Of a stretch of DNA of 64,000 nucleotides, positions 10,464-20,436 are shown piece by piece. Both the position numbers and the translations under genes were made by a program. Source of the DNA: Triglochin maritima (taxonomy: Eukaryota > Streptophyta > Magnoliopsida > Alismatales > Juncaginaceae). The stretch is taken from positions 30,733,621-30,797,620 of the forward strand of contig OY821784.1 in NCBI GenBank assembly GCA_963682175.1. Reading direction: 5' to 3'. The notes beneath the pieces were generated by a model. The model worked only from the letters and a program-made list of their open reading frames with translations. It did not search any database and was not told the origin of the DNA. Each line of letters opens with the position of its first letter. Within the stretch, counting starts at the first letter, position 1.

Positions 10464-12896
10464 ATGGGTGAGAACGTAGTGGACCCGCCTGTTGCACAAC
10501 CTATAACTCTGAGGGATCGATGCTATCCAGCGATGGCTGCTCAGCCATCGTGCATCGTTATGCCCACCATACCAGGTCGCGACTTCGAACTTAAGGCACA
10601 ATACATGAGTATGTTGCCTAAGTTCACCTCTAGGGAAGATCCATATCTCTTCCTTAGAGAATTTGAGGAAATCTGCTCTCTTATGCAATACCAGCATATC
10701 CCTGAAGAGGCAGTGCGTCTGAAATTTGTGCCTCTAGCACTAAAGGACGACGCTAAGAAATGGCTATATAGTCTAGCCGAAAGATCTATTAGGAGTTGGG
10801 CTGAGTTTGTTCAAGTATTTCTGAAAAAATATTTCCCCAACCATAAGACTATGAGGATTAGGAATGAAATTGTTGCATTCGTTCAGTCTGAGAGCGAGCC
10901 GTTCTATTCCTATCTAGAAAGATTTAAGAGTATTCTGACCCAATGCCCTCATCACGGAATTCCGAGATGGCAATTATGCCAAATTATTTATGAGGGATTG
11001 ACACCCACATCTAGGGTTATGGTAGAATCCGTAAGCCAAGGGAACTTCATGTCGAAAAATGAAAATGATGCCTGGACTTTTCTTGAGGATTTAGCTGAAA
11101 ACAGTATGCAATGTGACAATGCTAGAACACCTCTTAACCCGAGTATTGGATCTAGAATAGCAAATCAACCCAGACCAGGTGTCTTAGCTGTAGATGCCAA
11201 TATAGCGGCTGAAGCAAAACTAGCTACCCTTATGCGCAGAATGGAAAGTCTAGAGCTACAAGCCCAAACCCGAGTGAATCAAGCATCGTCTATCCCCTGC
11301 TCTAGATGTGGTCAGACTGGTCATGTAATGGAGGATTGTGCGGACTGGGAACAAGTTAATGCCATGTATAACCATGCTAGAAATGACCCCTACGCATCAA
11401 CCTATAACTCTGGTTGGCGTAATAATTCCAATTTCTCATCAAACCAACAAGGTCAACCTCCTAGACAACAACCAAACCCGTATGTCCAAAATAATACATC
11501 TTCTGGGTTTAGTAACAATAACGATCATGAGGTTAGGTTGACAAGCTTGGAAAATGTGATGAAAACCTTTATACAAACAACCAACCAGACCTTCCAAAGG
11601 CTAGAGACACAAGTCAGACAACTAGCACAAATAGTAGGTGAAAGAGAAAAGGGTCGGTTTCCAAGTCAACCTGAGATGAACCCTAGATCTAATAATTCCT
11701 ATCAATCCTATCAAGCACCTTCAGGAAATAACAACCCTAGACCGGTTCAAATGGTTAATGAAGAAGGATCGTTCCAACAAATAAATGCAGTAGTGTCATT
11801 ACGGTCCGGAAGACAGATTGATAATAATGTGGTAAATCCTAGAACATCTAATCAATCGAGCCATCAAGCTACCACATATGACCTAACCATTGAACCCGAC
11901 GTCCAATCTGAAACGCCCAACCCACCTACTCAACCTGAACCCATAGCTCAACCTGAACCTGAGCGAGTCTATGTTCCTAAAGCCCCATTCCCCAATAGAC
12001 TCAAAAAGAACTCAAGTGCACAAATAGAGAAAATCTTGGAAGTATTTAAGCAAGTTAAGGTGAACATTCCACTCTTAGATATGATTCAACAAATACCTGC
12101 TTATGCTAAATTCTTAAAAGATTTGTGCACTAAAAAGAGAAAAACGAATGTACCAAAGAAGGCATTCTTAACTGCAAACATAAGTTCTATATTGTCCAAC
12201 ACATCTCCTATAAAATATAAGGATCCTGGGTGTCCAACAATTTCATGTTCAATAGGAGATACTTTTATCAACAAAGCCCTTCTAGACCTTGGTGCTAGTG
12301 TTAACCTACTCCCGTACTCTGTCTACGAGCAACTCAACCTTGGTCCATTAAAACCCTCTAAGACAACCCTTCAATTTGCTGATTGCTCTACTAAGAAACC
12401 AAGAGGTATAGTCGAGGACGTTTTGATCAAGGTGGGTGACTTCATTTACCCAGTGGATTTTGTCGTACTAGATACCACACCTGTTGTAGATCCTAAGAGA
12501 CAAATCCCTATAATACTAGGCAGACCCTTTTTAGCCACTTCTGAAGCATTGATAAACTGTCGAAATGGGCTCATGCAGTTATCTTTTGGAAACTTAAAAG
12601 CTGAATTTAATATCTTTCATATTGATAGTGAGCCAGAAATAACATGCAATCAAAGTGATGTTGTGATGAAATCACGTATCTATAATATTTCTGAATCGTC
12701 ACAAAATCAAAAAGGAAGTAAGAGAAAAGGGAGGAATTCATCTACACACCCACCGTCACTCGAGCAAATAAGAGAACCAATTTATGTAAGGGGTGTGGAA
12801 CCTGTAACTCAGGACGCTCATTGCAACATGAGGAACAATTCAACTGGATACATGCACCGATGTGGTGTCATTCAATCCAGTTCTGACTATGGTTGA
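10464..12896 (+). CDS. gag-pro: Gag-protease polyprotein of the Athila-like element
   Basis: The first ATG is at 10464 (MGENVVDPP); the frame is open upstream to 10377 but without ATG. It is about 810 codons, uninterrupted. Domains: the retrotransposon gag fold (FTSREDPYLFLREFEE, then KKWLYSLAERSI, then FLKKYFPNHKT, residues about 50-190), a CCHC knuckle CSRCGQTGHVMEDC near residue 275, an Asn/Gln/Pro-rich linker, then an aspartic protease with LLDLGASVNLLPYS near residue 610 and IILGRPFLATSEALI about 70 residues on. Gag packages the element RNA and the protease matures it. The frame ends before any polymerase. It is the best-preserved long frame in the window and may still be translatable. 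Confidence 0.93.
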   Translation: MGENVVDPPVAQPITLRDRCYPAMAAQPSCIVMPTIPGRDFELKAQYMSMLPKFTSREDPYLFLREFEEICSLMQYQHIPEEAVRLKFVPLALKDDAKKWLYSLAERSIRSWAEFVQVFLKKYFPNHKTMRIRNEIVAFVQSESEPFYSYLERFKSILTQCPHHGIPRWQLCQIIYEGLTPTSRVMVESVSQGNFMSKNENDAWTFLEDLAENSMQCDNARTPLNPSIGSRIANQPRPGVLAVDANIAAEAKLATLMRRMESLELQAQTRVNQASSIPCSRCGQTGHVMEDCADWEQVNAMYNHARNDPYASTYNSGWRNNSNFSSNQQGQPPRQQPNPYVQNNTSSGFSNNNDHEVRLTSLENVMKTFIQTTNQTFQRLETQVRQLAQIVGEREKGRFPSQPEMNPRSNNSYQSYQAPSGNNNPRPVQMVNEEGSFQQINAVVSLRSGRQIDNNVVNPRTSNQSSHQATTYDLTIEPDVQSETPNPPTQPEPIAQPEPERVYVPKAPFPNRLKKNSSAQIEKILEVFKQVKVNIPLLDMIQQIPAYAKFLKDLCTKKRKTNVPKKAFLTANISSILSNTSPIKYKDPGCPTISCSIGDTFINKALLDLGASVNLLPYSVYEQLNLGPLKPSKTTLQFADCSTKKPRGIVEDVLIKVGDFIYPVDFVVLDTTPVVDPKRQIPIILGRPFLATSEALINCRNGLMQLSFGNLKAEFNIFHIDSEPEITCNQSDVVMKSRIYNISESSQNQKGSKRKGRNSSTHPPSLEQIREPIYVRGVEPVTQDAHCNMRNNSTGYMHRCGVIQSSSDYG

Positions 12897-14022
12897 CTTT
12901 GAGCAAATTCCATCCTTCCACCCCAGTTCACCAAGGTAATAAGTGCATTTGCTTTATATTTGCATACATTGAGGACAATGCATGATTTAGGTGTGGGGGG
13001 GGGAGTGTTTATGTATATATTTATCTATATATTCTGTCTTTTATTTAAAAAAATAAAAAAAATAAAAAAATAAAAAAAATAAAAAAATTTAATGTTTCAT
13101 GACATAGCTTAAGATTGAACTGCTAAAACCCGTGTACAAATTGCATTGAGTTTTTGTTCCTTATTATATAGTTCTGCTTGTAGAAATTGTGACATAAATC
13201 TAAGTTCCAAAGAAATAACCCATTGCCCTTTAAGACATGTATGCACTTAAATTGGATGAATCAAATCTTTGAAGTGGTTGATAAAAAGCAGAGGTTGAGG
13301 AAAATATACCGGGAAGTGTGGACTTCTAATAGCAATTAAGCCTTGAGGAAAATAAAAATAAAAATAAAGGAATAAAGTGAAGAAAATACATTTTGCAAAA
13401 TGATTACAAAAGCCCAAGCCTTTGAGTCACTGGTCCGTAGGGGTATCTTGAAACCCGGTAACTTGAGTCTACCAGCTCGGGATTATCGACCAAACTCGCT
13501 ACACGAATGCAAAAAGGGTAAAAGTGTCAAAAAGCAAATGTGTTGAATCACGGAAGAAAAGAAAAGAAAAAAATAATAATACTCAAGGCCCAAAGCTAAA
13601 AGAATGATCCATACCATGGTTGATCCGAATGATACTTCACCACCAGAGGAGGTGTGCAAAATAATTCAAGTGATAAACATGTGTAGAAGGGTTAGTGGTG
13701 TGAATGTTGGCGGAATAAAGACCAAGTCATATTTTTAATGAGTTAGATTCATATAATGAGCATACAAGAATTCTAAGTAAGATGTATAAGGTTAAGGTGG
13801 AGATATTAAGAGCTATTAATGGAAATGTTGATTTAAGACTTTGTGGGTGTGTCAACTGAAAACCCTCACGAGACAAAACTCGTCCCCCTTGGCAACAAGG
13901 AGGTTTAAAGGCTTGTTGCACATGCTAAGTGCAACCGTGATTCCTACGAAAGTGAGTTAGGATTTCCCTGTTTTTATTTTTCGTTTTGCTAGGGACTAGC
14001 AAAATCTAGGTGTGGGGGTATT
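12897..14022 (+). other. Non-coding 3' region of the Athila-like element
   Basis: 1.1 kb between gag-protease and the 3' LTR in which I see no polymerase remnant. A G-run (atttaggtgtgggggggg) at about 12987-13003 resembles the true tract before the 3' LTR, and is followed by A-rich repeats at 13048-13088. Polymerase genes may have been deleted between two such sites. Confidence 0.7.
14010..14022 (+). promoter_or_regulatory. Polypurine tract before the 3' LTR
   Basis: The run ggtgtgggggtatt sits directly against the first base of the 3' LTR, as expected for the plus-strand primer. Confidence 0.75.
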
Positions 14023-15250
14023 TGATGCATTGCATACATTGCATCATATGTCTTTCATTTAGATTACTTTTACATCAATAAATGCTACTAAGGTATGTGT
14101 TTAGTCTTATTTACAGAATACAGGGACCTGAATGCAATTTACCCACATCCCGAGCATAAACGCGTGCAAAAGATTCATTTCTATCATAAAGACCAAGTTC
14201 AAGTTTATCGGGGTACAAATGGAAATGTATCCAAGCATAAAAGCATTCAAGTCCTAATTGCAAAAAGAACAAGGACATAAGCACAAAAGTAACCAGGGAC
14301 TTAACTGCAAAAAGTCAAGGACCTAATTGCAAATCACGAGTAGCTTTTATTCTCTTGGAGAAAATATATAGAAAAATCAATGTATATCTCCAAATATGTG
14401 AAGGAATTAATCCGGAGTTCAAAAGAATGGAAAGAATCAATCCAGACGCGCAAAGAAGGATCAAATCATACCATAAACATTCAACCAAAATCTGGACAAA
14501 ATCAGGCCAGATTGTGCGGCGTTTCCGCCGCACCACACATGCAATATGCGGCGTTTCCGCCGCCTAAGCTTCGATCCGTGTGCTCCAATTTCGTCCAGTC
14601 GTGTCTGGACACGTGTACTTTCCAATATTATACCTATATCCCGTGTAGCAACTATAAATAGACCCGAGAACGATGTTAGAAGGGTCCTTAGTCTTTGGTG
14701 TTAGTTTTTATTCTTAATCTTAGTTTTGTAATCTTCTTTTCATCAATAAAATTCTGTCTTTTATTTCTTACTTTTAGTTTTCTTTTGTAATGTCTCAAGG
14801 ACCCCTTCTTCCTCCCTCTACGAGTTTCTAACTCCTTCCAAAGGGTGGAGGTGACGGATTAGGGTGAAGAGAAGATGAATGAATGTTATTATTTTAATTT
14901 CGTGTTAGTCTATTTTGATTACTTGAGTTTATCTTAAATCATTTATCATGTAATGCTTCATAACTAATATGATTTATTATAAGTTTCTGAATTCTCTAAT
15001 CTAAACCCTAAATCTAAACCTCCACCCGACGGAATTCACCTCTTTGTTCTTGTTTTAGTTTATTTGTTCTTGTTTCGTGCTTTAGATAATAAAAAACCCA
15101 AAAAGCTCAAAACCCAATTTATTTCTTCTCTCCTTCTTTCCCCCAATCGAAATCACATTAATAACAAATCTCTCCCTCCTTGTGTTCGACCCGTATTTGC
15201 CACGTCTTCATTGACACCGTGCACTTGCGGTATAAATTTAATTCTCATCA
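14023..15250 (+). repeat. 3' LTR of the Athila-like element
   Basis: Same length as the 5' LTR (1,228 bp). It differs at about a dozen single bases, among them c for t in the tract gggacttaactgc and acgag for atggg near 14820. It keeps both palindromes, the TATA box and aataaaa. Confidence 0.95.
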
Positions 15251-15255
15251 GGTAC
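15251..15255. repeat. Target site duplication ggtac, right of the Athila-like element
   Basis: Exact partner of 7773-7777. Confidence 0.95.
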
Positions 15256-16339
15256 CGCCGGCCACAACTTCATCAACTATGGGAGGGGCGTGGGGAATGT
15301 TAATACGAGACCTGAGACACTCCATACACTTCACGGCCTTAAGATACCTTTCATGAGAAATGAATGCTTCCTGTGCAATCCAAAGAGCGTGACCCATTAT
15401 GTCGGCGTGACGACTCAGCGCATCCTTCTCCAATACGCCATCGGCTTGGTACATCTTGTCTCCATAGCTCCGACGAATATCCTTCCGCCATCGATCTGTG
15501 ATGTAAGACGGCGGGAGTAATGCATTAGGATCTAGCCGTGCAAATACGACCAGGAGGTGACAGCAAAGAATACCAACACGCTTAAACAGTTTACAATCGC
15601 ATGTCAAGTTCAGACTTGTCCTCTGTACAAGGAAACATTTCGATAATAGTTGCTCACCGACCCGTACACGTTCAGTCACCTTGTAATGAAACGCGTCGGC
15701 TGATTGCAACTCCTCGGTTAGGTCGCAGTTCATCATCTTACCAATTTGTAACTATACTTTCTTGAAAACCCCTACGGTATACAACTCGCTCATTTGACTC
15801 TCGAAGGGATATATTGAAACCGTTTGGGGTTTCTTATGCAGGCAATTGAAATCCGATTGAGCTTCCTTCTCGTACTTGTGACGTAGAGCAAGTTCGTATT
15901 GTTGAATGAACTGCTTAAGGGTCGTTCTAGAAGATAAGTACTTGTCGAAGAAGGAGTTCATACTTTCGCTTCTTTGGGTAGAAGCCATTCCAGCGAAAAA
16001 ACAATCACACAAGTAAGCAGGTACCCAAGACTCACGGATACCGTAAATTGTTTGGAGCCAACTATGTTCTTGAAGGTCAAAATCAACCAGGAAATCGTGC
16101 CAATTCCGCTCAAATTGAGCTGGGTTCTTTGAGTCATAGACAATCAAATTTAGATCAAATAACATGTGTTGTCGATACTTCGTCGGCAACTTCACGGGAG
16201 CTTTGTTCATTATGTGCCAAATGCAAAATCGGTGTCTGGCATTTGGGAAGACATTCCTTACAGCAGCAGTAATGACCCCACATTGGTCCGTTATGATAGC
16301 TGGTGGAGGGATATCTGCAAGGAAAAAGAAAAATCGCTA

Positions 16340-17390
16340 TAAAGGAAACGAGGTCACTTAAAAAGGAACTTACATCAATTAAAAAGGAACAAACTTCACT
16401 TAAGAAGGAACAGAAATCACTTAAAAAGGAACAGACATCTCTTAAAAAGGAACAAACATCACTTAAAAAGGAACATACATCACTTAAAAAGGAACATACA
16501 TCACTTAAAAAGGAACAGACTACACTTAGAAAGGAACATACTTCACTTAAAAAGGAACATACATCACTTAAAAAGGAACAGACATCTCCTAAAAAGGAAC
16601 AAACATCACTTAAAAAGGAACATACATTACTTAAAAAGGAACATACATCACTTAAAAAGAAACAGAAATCAGTTAAAAAGAGACAGACATCACTTAAAAA
16701 GGAACAAACTTCACTTAAGAAGGAACATAAATCACTTAAAACGGAACAGACTTCACTTAAAAAGGGACAGACATCACTTAAAAAGGGACAGACAACACTA
16801 AAAAGGAACAGACTTCACTTAAGAAGGAACAAAAATCACTTAAAAAGTAACAAACATCACTTAAAAAGGAACAGACATCACTTAAAAAGGAACATACATC
16901 ACTTAAAAAGGAACATACATCACTAAAAAAGGAACAGAAATCAGTTAAAAAGGGACAGACATCACTTAAAAAGGAACAAACTTCACTTAAGAAGGAACAT
17001 AAATCACTTAAAAATGAACAGACTTCACTTAAAAAGGGACAGACATCACTTAAAAAGGGACAGACATCGCTTAAAAAGGAACAGACAACACTAAAAAGGA
17101 ACATACTTCACTTAAGAAGGAACAAAAATCACTTAAAAGGGAACAAACTTCACTTAAAAATGGACAGACATCACTTAACAAGGAATAGACAACACTAAAA
17201 AGGAACAGACATCAGTTAAAAAGGAAACAGACTTCACTTAAGAAGGAACATACATAAGTTAAAAAGGAACACACAGTCACTCAAAAGGTTTTAGAAAGAA
17301 GGTGAAAATGAACAGACACAACTAAAAAAGGAACACACAACACTTAAAAAGGAACACACATCACTTAAAAAGGAAAACCAAAAAATCAAC
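16340..17390 (-). repeat. Tandem array A3, 21-bp units, in the transposase intron
   Basis: About 1.05 kb of the same unit as array A2: on the - strand gttcctttttaagt plus seven bases, usually gatgtct. It occupies the intron between the exon with ICFDTTY and the exon with IITDQCG, in the sense of the gene. An open frame of 207 codons on + (KKEQTSL repeated) is produced by the 21-bp period and is not a gene. Confidence 0.93.
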
Positions 17391-18610
17391 AATCATAAAG
17401 GACAACCCAATCAAAGCGAGTACGAACTCTACATACGTGCCTCCCATACACGAAAGCCACGTCTGAAAGAGCCATATGTAGTTTTCAGTGGTCTCGGAAG
17501 ACAGCAAAGCGCAACCGAGCAACACAGACTCGAAATGGTGATTAACTCCCACAAATGGTGCAAAGGGCATGTCGTATTTGTTTGTGAGGTACGTAGTGTC
17601 GAAACATATAGCATCCCCAAAGTATGAATAGGCAGCCCTGGAACGGCAGTCGGCCCAGAAAACGTTCCTTAGTCTTCCCTCGTCATCCATATCCACGACA
17701 TAGAAAAACATTGCATCAATCTTCTGCATCTTAATGAAATAGTTCTGAAGAGCTTGTGCATCGCCGGGTCTAATTTTCAAATTCCTTACTTCGGTTAAAA
17801 CATTCCTGCACACACAAAAAATATTAAGGCCGCGGATTTCTACAAACAAAATAACGTACAAAAGTCTTCAAACCTTAGGTCTCTATCGTTAAAAGTATGT
17901 TTGTCATGCCCCCCAGCCTCCACAACAAACGATTGCATGGTCTTAGCAGCAGAGATCCCAGAAGCATCATTGCACGCTATTCGTGCTATGGCGGCCTCAG
18001 GTACAAATCGTTTCTGTCTTAGAAAACGCATCTGGTGCTCCTGCAGCATTTCATGGTTATGATTGAGATCGACAAATTAATCTGGTATCCCCTTGCTGGG
18101 TTTCCAGAAACCCTGATGCGAGCCGTACACTGAACTCTACTAGATAAACGCGGCTTCATTATGCCTTGACCTTGGTCTGTTGGTGCATTACCCTCTTTGG
18201 AACAAGTAAGAGTAGCCCGGGTAACAACACCAGTGTCGTAATGAGTATGTCGTAGCTTAACACCAAAACCACAACCATCAGCATAGTCTTCGTAAAAGGC
18301 TCTTGCTCCTTCGAAAGAGGGAAAAATCATCTTCTCCTTAGGAACGTTTAACGACATTTCCATTTGAGTGAAGATTTCTCTCAAAACGAAGAGAAATGAA
18401 CGAAAATGAAAAAGAAAGAAAGAAGTGACGGTGGCCATTCCTTGCATCTTCGTCAAAAATAGGTATGGAGCGGGTGGGAGCGCCAAAAGGAATGATATGA
18501 TTTGGAGACGTCTGATTTGAGATGCATTAAATGCGGCTGCCCCCTCTGCCTGCCAAAAATATTAAAACTTTGGCTGAGCTGGAATTGTCCAACTCAGCAG
18601 CGTCCAACCA

Positions 18611-18644
18611 CAGCATCCCGGAGAGCGGCTACTAAACATTTTCC
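18611..18644 (-). repeat. Transposase-side terminal inverted repeat of MULE A
   Basis: Read inward from 18644, it begins ggaaaatgtttagtagccgc. MULE B begins ggaaaatgatagatggccgc. 24 of the first 34 positions agree, including the first eight. Confidence 0.82.
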
Positions 18645-18653
18645 TATATATTA
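18645..18653. repeat. Target site duplication, right of MULE A
   Basis: tatatatta, exact partner of 1301-1309. Confidence 0.85.
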
Positions 18654-20131
18654 ATGCAATTTCACTGTGGTTGTGTTTGGACGTGGTGTCCGGTTGAGTA
18701 TCTTCAGCACCGCGTCTACACGTCAGATAAGCTGGAGCATCCACGGATAATTTTTAGGACATTATTATTACACATGTTGACAATCACAAATTGAGATGTT
18801 GAAAGCGATTTTTCGCGAAACACCAACTTTGTTTCCAAATTTACATTTGATAAGTCAATAATTTCCTAGTCACTTCCTAATTATTGGATTAACCACCTAT
18901 GTAGACTTTCCCAAACTCATTGAAGCACCAAATCCTATTTTCCCTAACTATACCTAAATGATGTACTTCTACCAACGACAACAAACATACGACAATCTGA
19001 ACCAACATCACCACCACGTCGTTCGACGAGAAACAAGACCAGAACTTCAAGTTATTTGCCGTAGATGTGTTATTTGCTATTTCTAGTCTTCAGTTTATGT
19101 CAATACATAATGTGTTATGTATGTTTAATTCTATTAGAAAGCATACAATGAGATTGTCCGGTCTGTCATGTGGAGGGTTTGGACATCGCGTGAGCTTCAG
19201 TCCCCTCCTTTGTTTAAGGTTGTCCGGTCACTGCCACTGAAGAGATCACTAGATTTCTGAGGCAAGATCAATGATGAAGAGCTTATGGCTCGTCTGAGAT
19301 CAAGATCTATGCTCTGATACCATATTAGAAACCATACAATGAGATCAAGAAATTATGAATATGTGGTTTTTTGTGTTATATTATCTTTTGTGATTACAAA
19401 CAACATATATATATCATGACTTGATAGAGCCGTTTACAGGTTTCCTAATATAGGATTTGATTTTATAAGGCATGTACAATCTTAATGATTTATGATGAGA
19501 AGAATAATCTTTTGATTTGGTGATGATGGATTCTGAGCCAAACAAGGATAGAACTATCCGTTGGTGAATATTTTCAACAAATTCTAATAGCGTGTATTGA
19601 TTAGAGTAGAATTGGACCCATGTCACGAAGGCTCATCATGCACGGGGTCTATAAACACGTTGTAAACCAATCATGGTAGTTATCCAAGTTAGTTTTCTTT
19701 GGTTTCAAAACTTTGAACTTATCTTGTCGTTTTCTCTTTTCCAACACAGGGGTGATAGTTAATCTCTTGTGTATGGATCTGTGATTGATAATTTCCTAGT
19801 CTATTGAATGTAGGAAGGAAATTGTCACTTAGTATTGCGTCACTAAAGCACCTAATCAATCTAAAACATTCAACTCAAAAAGATTAGTATTTGATCGTTG
19901 AGGGATGCCCATCCATTTTCCCACGTAGAATTTAAGCATGGGTGAGGTGGGCGCCATGTCTGTAAGGTTTAGGTGGGAGGTCACGCCGCATTTGAAAGGT
20001 TCAACCTTTACTACGCCAACATTTTTTTCGGTTTGAAAATATACAAGACCTTTGACAAGACCATTCTCGGGACGCCAACCCGGATGTACCCCAAAAATCC
20101 GACCTTTCATCAATGGACCATTTATACCCTA
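18654..20131. other. Spacer between the two MULEs, with transposon debris
   Basis: No gene is seen. A 23-bp near-identical direct repeat starting tattagaaa lies at 19132-19154 and 19323-19345. Just before the second copy, gctctgatacca (19310-19321) is the reverse complement of the tRNA-Met primer site used by Copia elements, so this is probably an old, truncated LTR-element junction on the - strand. The rest is AT-rich. Confidence 0.45.
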
Positions 20132-20140
20132 TTCCCACTT
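20132..20140. repeat. Target site duplication, left of MULE B
   Basis: ttcccactt, repeated exactly at 28181-28189. This non-AT-rich 9-mer next to matching termini is strong support for the borders. Confidence 0.93.
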
Positions 20141-20174
20141 GGAAAATGATAGATGGCCGCTCTTTAGGACGCTC
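20141..20174 (+). repeat. Transposase-side terminal inverted repeat of MULE B
   Basis: Begins ggaaaatgat. It shares its first eight bases with the reverse complement of the MULE A right end and its first ten with the terminus at 63485. Confidence 0.85.
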
Positions 20175-20436
20175 CTTCGTTGACGCGGCTGAGTTGGCAC
20201 TATCCATGTCAGCACAGAAAAAAATTTCCTTTTTTATTTTATTCCTCAATTCTTTGGTTATACGTACAAATGTCTACATCTCTCCATCCCTCCCTCCATC
20301 CTTCATTAATGCGTCTCAAATCACTCCCTTCCTTCATCATTTTGGCGCTCCTACACTGTAGAAGACTTGTTATTCATCTCAAGATGCGTCTTCCTTTTTC
20401 TTCCCTTCTCTTCTGTGGTCCTTCCTCTGTACTCCA

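Larger units (their letters stand above)
7778..15250 (+). mobile_element. Athila-like Ty3/Gypsy retrotransposon, gag-protease only
   Basis: 7,473 bp with two 1,228-bp LTRs, a tRNA-Asp-type primer binding site, one gag-protease frame, and a G-rich polypurine tract. There is no reverse transcriptase, RNase H or integrase, so it must rely on enzymes supplied by another element. The two LTRs differ at about a dozen positions by eye (about 1 percent), which points to a recent insertion. It lies inside the last exon of the MULE A transposase. Confidence 0.94.
7544..18363 (-). pseudogene. FAR1-type MULE transposase gene of MULE A, split by an LTR element
   Basis: Exons on the - strand: 18363-17874 (FAR1 DNA-binding domain), 17805 to about 17441 (first part of the DDE domain), and 16314-15256 continuing at 7772-7544 after the LTR insertion (rest of DDE, SWIM zinc finger, basic tail). 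The start MEMSLNVPKEK was chosen because MULE B has a start just ahead of NVPKEE. Catalytic acids are visible: Asp in ICFDTTY, Asp in IITDQCG, Glu in RSESMNSFF. The SWIM motif CDCKLFKRVGILCCH fits CxC...CxH. Defects: a 1-base loss near 18076, the 7.5-kb insertion, and a frameshift in the a-run near 7680. The intron 2 donor is gcacgt or a nearby gtatgt, where MULE B has gtaagg. Confidence 0.85.
1310..18644. mobile_element. MULE A, Mutator-like element with protease and transposase genes
   Basis: A 17,335-bp element flanked by a 9-bp duplication. Removing the LTR element and one ggtac leaves about 9.86 kb. Its first 46 bases match the reverse complement of MULE B's last 46 bases at 38 of 46 positions without gaps. 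Its other end starts (inward) ggaaaatg, as does MULE B. It carries a PMD/Ulp1-like gene on + and a FAR1-type transposase gene on -, convergent, with three tandem arrays. Both genes carry several disabling changes, so this copy cannot make its own intact proteins. Ulp1-bearing MULEs are known in plants (for example Arabidopsis Kaonashi). I cannot assign this family to a named one. Confidence 0.92.

Noticed and set aside
16303..16926. Open frame of 207 codons with KKEQTSL repeats, and similar frames with CSFLSEV or FLFKFRL repeats in the other 21-bp arrays
   Set aside because: The 21-bp unit is a multiple of three and lacks stops in some frames, so long frames arise automatically. The 22-bp arrays of MULE B, in the same positions, do not keep them.
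20075..20099. A long (over 20-bp) target duplication for MULE B based on ccaacccggatgtac
   Set aside because: The exact 9-mer ttcccactt next to the aligned termini is the better border. The longer repeat lies about 40 bp further out on the left.
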